From Hymenochaete sp. R1 (Eukaryota > Basidiomycota > Agaricomycetes > Hymenochaetales > Hymenochaetaceae), in the NCBI GenBank assembly GCA_019400425.1, contig JAFREE010000244.1, positions 1 to 25,763 of the forward strand: a DNA stretch of 25,763 bases, written 5' to 3'. Made by a program: the position numbers and the translations under genes. Position 1 is the stretch's first letter; the number at the start of each line of letters is the position of its first letter. Below are positions 21,449-25,763 of the stretch, one piece after another. The notes below the pieces were generated by a model. That model did no database searches. It was not told where the DNA came from and saw only the letters and a program-made list of their open reading frames with translations.

Positions 21449-21780
21449 CCTCAAATATAAGTAGTCCTTCTCTTTGGACCCGGCGTAATTGCGCACGGCC
21501 GCTGAGTAGACCCTGGAGTAGAGCCGTTTCTCATCCGCAACGCAGCTGTGCGCAGCAGCCTTGATCCCGCAGTTCTTACGCCTGTCTTAGCGAATCATAG
21601 AAGGTCTCGAGACTCGGGGCCATTCAAGCTGTAGCCGGTAGGGAATTTCTGCTCGTAGAATCTTGCGCGATCCCACTCGGGGTTCTCAAATTTCCTTGGT
21701 GAGTACGACCTGGCGGTAGTCGACGCTAAAGTGAGCTCTTCAAGTTGAGCCAACTCGAACCACCATCGCCGCGACAGCTC
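21449..21780 (-). other. Two coding-like exon segments upstream of the JmjC-like gene
   Basis: On the minus strand 21780-21595 (62 codons after an acceptor-like tag, ending TGA) reads RRWWFELAQLEELTLASTTA and RKFENPEWDRARFYEQKFP. A second stretch, 21538-21449, reads RLYSRVYSAAVRNYAGSKEK and ends at a donor-like gtataag. Both look like genuine protein. They may be remnants of a separate gene or unmodelled 5' exons of the JmjC-like gene, but I found no phase-consistent join to exon 1. Confidence 0.3.
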
Positions 21781-21790
21781 CGCCTATTTT

Positions 21791-23179
21791 TTTTTTGAAA
21801 ATTAAACAGCTGAGCCCATCAGGCTCTGACGACCGTGACCGTAGTACGGCGGGCCCCCATAACCTTTGAAGTATTTCAAGAACTGCGGCTGGCGCTTCCC
21901 CTATGTATCACAGCGTACGGGCCTTACAGGGCTGAAGCACTGCAATGCGCAACGTACCGCTTACTGGCCCGCCGCGGATTGCAGCCCCGCTCAAAACGGG
22001 CAACGAATGAGAAAGAGCTTGAGGATGCATTCGCCCTTTTCCATCGAATTCACCGTTCCCGTTGCATGCTGGATTGGAGGCTGCGGGCGAGCTTGGACTC
22101 GGCTCGACATAAGTCATCGCTATGCTTTCGGAGTAGCCGCTGGTTTGTCGCCGTTCGAAATGAAACAGAAAGGCTGCGTTCAATCAGTCAGAGGTACGAA
22201 CTTGAAGGCCGCTCAGCGGCCACCGGTAGCGGTGCTCGTATGCCCCACCATGGCTTATTTTGTTCAGCATGGACAAACGGGGCGTTTACCATACATCTGA
22301 AACGCTCCTCCATTCGAATTCGAGCACGAGTCCCCACTAGCACAGTCGGCCGACTCGATTACAAGTGGCCCGTTGATGTAAGAACTTGAACTTGAAGCCT
22401 GCCGGTGAGGCCCCGGGCTAGTGGTGAAAGAGAGTTATGAGGTCCGTGTTTCCACTCTCAGGCTGAAACTGATGGCGCTGCTTAGCAATGCCAAAGATCG
22501 TATCGCTGTGCGGTGCCGCAGCGTCCGCGTGAATCGCGCGGAGTGCCACTGGCACTGGCACTGGCACTGGCAATGGTCCCGTTACTGCAGTGGTACTTTT
22601 CAATTGGCAGCATCATGACGCCGTCACACCAGCAGCACCGGTCACCTTCACAGCGTAGGTCATGCCGCTGGTCCGTGCTCAAGCCAACCGGTAGCAGATA
22701 TAATTTTGCAGGCTTGGAAGGCAATTCAAGGCATGAACCTGGTGCCGCTGAAGGGTCACTGGCAGCCTGAGTCCGAGCACCGGCGCCCGTCGCGACGGTG
22801 CCGCGAGATTGAATTTCGGGTTCGGTATGTAAAGACGTAGAATTGGAAACTAAGAGCGGTGAGCTTTTGGACATTGTCCTTCACGATGCTTTCCTAGACC
22901 GGCACACCAACAACGGCGGATTCTTTGCTGCTAAAATCGTCAATCGCTCACCGGCGTAGCGCACATGCCAACTTGAAACCTGAGCTAGCAGCTTCCGAGT
23001 CGGTTTAGTTGGATCCATGGTTTCGATCGTTCGGTATTTGTCGTTCTAGGAAAGCACCGGCTCGCACACCACGACACATGCTGGCAACAAGTTCAACTAC
23101 AAAAAAAGTAACATGTACAAATATTTGGAATGGAAACGCGACATCGGACGTAGGGGCTGGACATTTTAATATTTGCAAC
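21791..23179. other. Intergenic stretch with no identified gene
   Basis: A plus-strand open frame of 184 codons (21835-22389) begins at GTG, not ATG, and shows no motif. A minus-strand frame at 22482-22874 and a plus-strand piece near 22860-22968 (DIVLHDAFLDRHTNNGGFFA) are similarly unassigned. The stretch separates the JmjC-like gene from the 3' end of the second CR-like gene. Confidence 0.3.
22547..22576 (+). repeat. Hexanucleotide tandem repeat (CACTGG)4 CAATGG
   Basis: Four perfect CACTGG units followed by a one-base variant. It is in frame with open frames on both strands, giving Trp-His or Ala-Ser style dipeptides, but probably non-coding. Confidence 0.9.
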
Positions 23180-25182
23180 TCAAACAGTTCCCGACCAAAC
23201 GCTTCGGCCACGCGTCGCCGCCCTTCTCTTGGGCCCGCTCTGTCTCTGTTGCCCTTCAGCACCTCCAGCACGCCCCTCGCTCGCATCCCTTTTGACGGAA
23301 GTTGTGAGATGCTTGGGACTTTCAACTTCTTTTAACTTCCGGATTAGTTGATGGTCGCCGGTAAGATCTGGGACACTTCCCTCCGCTGCGAGATAGTCGA
23401 GGAACGCGTAAATATAGCTTGTCAATTCCAACCTATCTTCGACTTTGCGCGTGTCGTAAGGCCTTGATGGCGTGTAATGAAGCTAGAAAACGTTCGAGTT
23501 AACGATCTTCAGACTACAAAGATGACGATGATGATGATGAGCATTGGCGTGTCCACCGACCTCCGTCTTTTCCTCACTGAAGTCGCTGTCCCTATCGTAG
23601 TAAAAAAAGAACATCTGGGCAGGGCCCTGACGCCAAAAATAGACTCCGAGAAGTACAAACCTGTGGGACAGGCGGTCGCCCAGGATGGTGGAGGCTAAGC
23701 GAACAATAGCTCCCCCTTGGAAGAAGAGTCGTTCGAAATCGGAACAAAACCTTCCGGAACCACTGCTCTCCACCTCTACGATGATTCGTGGGATGCCGTC
23801 AAGCCATACGCCGCAATCGTTTTTTGGCGTATACAACCTCGTTCCGCCGCTTTTAAGTTTGATCAAGATGTGCCATAGCCAGCCCTGGCCCGGGCTGCAA
23901 TCGACAGGGTGAGACGGTGGGGGGGGGGGGGGAGAGAGAAAAAAGCAACGTACGTCAAATATTTGAAGTTTTTTTCTTTGATGATGGAAACATCGTCCAG
24001 AGACAGGAAATTGCGAATTGAGGTGAATATTTTGGCGCCCAGGAAGTCTTCAGAGACGATGAAGCCTGCCTTGCTGCGCTTCATCTTGTCATCGTGCGCG
24101 AGCCCGGAAATGAGGCAGGAATTCAAATGTCTGATGAATGCATCCGAAGCGAATGGCTTCCATCCGTCAGTAGAGGCTTCGTTGTTTCTCGCCCCTGCTA
24201 AAGGAATTTTGCCGTTAAGATGCGCAATTACCAGCTTGTATAGGTCGAAGGATTTCAAATCCCCATCCTTTAAGATGGAGTAGGACATGAGCATGAAACA
24301 GCATGGGAGGGAGAAAAATAGTAGAACTAACTTCAGGCTGCAGCTCAGAAAGGTCATATAAGCCCTGGCCGACTTTTGAGAGTCGTAAGAAAAGATCTTG
24401 AATTTTAGAAGCCGCTGCTGTCAAATCTATCCTAACGATGTCATTGTCGTCCAGGTCGGACTTCGATATTTGTATCTTTTCTTGAGAGGGATTCTGAGGC
24501 CCGTTAATCTTTAACATGACGCGGGGGTACAACTTTCTAAATTCAGACACGTCCACTTCTTCCACTGTTTCCACCAGCGCTAGGAAAATGGTTGAGTTAG
24601 AAAATTCTACGGCGAACTACTCAGCACACAGCGGCTTGCCGTGGTGTCCTAAACCTGGTGAAGGGGGCGAATGTGATTACGTCAGCCAATTTGTGGAAGA
24701 ACTTGAACGGTGTGGCACACACCGTCCGCCGCTGAATGTATAATTTCATGACTTTCTGGTAGAGCGATGGCGAGCCTTGCTTTCTTGGATGCGTTGGCGC
24801 CGCCCGGAATCTGGCTCACAATGTCCTCAAGCTTTTCCTCGTCGCTGCCTCTCGTAACGAGAAGTCTGCGGGCATCGAGGAGGGTGTGGGAGTTCTCCTG
24901 GGCCGCCTCCGCGTATAAGTCCCAATCCCAATCAACCGCATAGAGGCAAAAGTCCCTCCACGTCAGAGGCGGGTCCAACCTATAACCCTTCTCTCTCAGC
25001 CTAGACATGACCGAGCCGGTGATGAGGGAGTGGAGCGTGGTGTCGAGTCTCGCATCCGTGATCAGATTTGACCCGCCGATGTAGCCCGCCTGGATGGGCA
25101 CGAGCTTCGTCATTCGGTCCTTATCCTTTCTTTGACGGCAGAAAACCCATTTGATAGTTGAACTGGAATCGACGACGGACAT
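23180..25182 (-). CDS. CR (Crinkler-type) protein: header plus nuclease-fold-like domain
   Basis: Six exons, 25182-24723, 24654-24628, 24579-24332, 24267-23954, 23894-23561 and 23482-23180, with phase-consistent introns of 68, 48, 64, 59, 78 nt and CTAAC/TTAAC-like branch sites in several; about 561 residues. Residues 1-118 are almost identical to the CR-kinase header; both genes end exon 1 in phase 1 at G|GT. The header ends ARLAIALP. Residues ~163-350 are mixed alpha/beta and unknown. Residues ~376-450 carry WLDGIPRIIVEVESS, then FERLFFQGGAIVRLAS and FVLLGVYFW. I compare this with restriction-endonuclease-like cores of the PD-(D/E)xK type known in CR effectors, with Asp ~382 and Glu-Val-Glu at 390-392; the usual Lys is not at the expected place. 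There is no kinase motif and no signal peptide. The gene model is good, the nuclease-fold call tentative. The 27-nt exon 2 is the least certain exon. Confidence 0.65.
23919..23932 (+). repeat. G homopolymer, 14 nt (in an intron)
   Basis: Run of 14 G inside the intron 23895-23953 of the second CR-like gene (C run on the coding strand). Being intronic, its length does not affect the reading frame. Confidence 0.9.
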
Positions 25183-25204
25183 GGGGGTGAATATGTATGT
25201 ACAC
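24827..25204 (-). repeat. Duplicated CR header block, copy 2 (partner 10041-10418)
   Basis: Same orientation as copy 1 and about 14.8 kb away. Only about five residues differ in the first ~117 codons (for example Phe/Leu, Phe/Tyr, Thr/Ala, Val/Thr, Gly/Arg). Confidence 0.9.
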
Positions 25205-25763
25205 TGGGCCTAAAAAGTCAAGCAAAGTATGGGGTTTGGATCAAAGTTAAGAGAGCGAGCGAGGACAAGTTACGCGCGCAGGCGTTTCGTGTGGGTGGGT
25301 GGGCGTTTGTGGGCGTGCGTATGCGTGCATGTTGGGTCGTTTGTGGCGGCAGCATTAGGCTCTGCCCTTTGGCCGGCCCGCCGGCCCGCATCCACCAGCG
25401 GTCATGCGATGCACCGTAAATTTGTTAGCCAAAGAAGCCAACAATAAGCCTTTCTGAGATCACCTCATTCATGAATCGTGAAGAATCTCGCAGCTGCCGC
25501 CCGGCCTCTCACATTGGTGTTGATGTCGATGTTCCAAATTGTTAAGGACATGCCGCCATGAGCTTGTCCAAGTACACATAGTACGTTCCAGCTTTGTACG
25601 TTATTTCCTGTCCTGTCAAGCGGCAACCGAGTCACACATTTCATCACATTCAAGCCTCAGCTTATTACCAATTTACCATCCTCTTCGGACGGCGTCCAAC
25701 GATATCTGTATTGGGGGAGGGGTGGGTGCGGGTCCCGGGAGGAAAGAATTCGGTGCAAACGTA
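25205..25763. other. 5' flank of the second CR-like gene
   Basis: No gene supported. The stretch near 25280-25350 is rich in GTG/GCGT words. A minus-strand open frame at 25465-25653 begins with an in-frame ATG and reads somewhat like protein but has no recognised motif. No TATA-like element is evident close upstream of the ATG at 25182. Confidence 0.35.

Overview
The window looks like nuclear DNA of a filamentous basidiomycete, most likely an Agaricomycete. The real genes are split by many short introns (about 48-96 nt) with GT...YAG ends and CTAAC/TTAAC-like branch sites. They belong to families I know mainly as lineage-specific expansions in mushroom-forming fungi: Crinkler-type (CR) proteins, JmjC-like proteins and TET/JBP-type 2-oxoglutarate dioxygenase-like proteins. 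No tRNA, rRNA or CRISPR array was seen. All gene identities come from reading motifs by eye; no search was run.

Four genes have open spliced frames, all on the minus strand. (1) At 1-1146 is the 5' part of a gene resembling the fungal TET/JBP dioxygenase-associated family, cut by the window edge. (2) At 8799-10396 is a 3-exon gene for a CR-like N-terminal header fused to a protein-kinase domain. (3) At 17205-21275 is a 10-exon gene for a roughly 1157-residue protein with a C-terminal JmjC-like fold and a changed metal-binding motif. (4) At 23180-25182 is a 6-exon gene with almost the same header as gene 2, fused instead to a restriction-nuclease-like core.

The plus strand between them holds broken copies of ordinary genes: a HIT-family hydrolase (3202-3890), the mitochondrial import factor Tim44 (about 4446-5330) and a pentatricopeptide-repeat protein (15274-16365). 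It also carries several coding-like scraps I cannot name. A diverged repeat links the HIT relic's upstream region (3081-3212) to 13340-13531. A purine-rich tract (6231-6712), a GC-rich stretch with no recognisable gene (6739-8366), an AT-rich stretch without genes (11340-13320) and many long G or C homopolymers fill the rest.

The most interesting feature is the pair of CR-like genes 14 kb apart. About 378 bp, covering the start codon, 22 bp of leader and the first ~118 codons, is about 97% identical, whereas the rest differs and ends in two different effector-type domains (kinase and nuclease-like). This suggests a modular effector or conflict system whose header is being copied or homogenised between different C-terminal domains. 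It sits in a region rich in gene relics beside two chromatin or DNA-modification-type genes.
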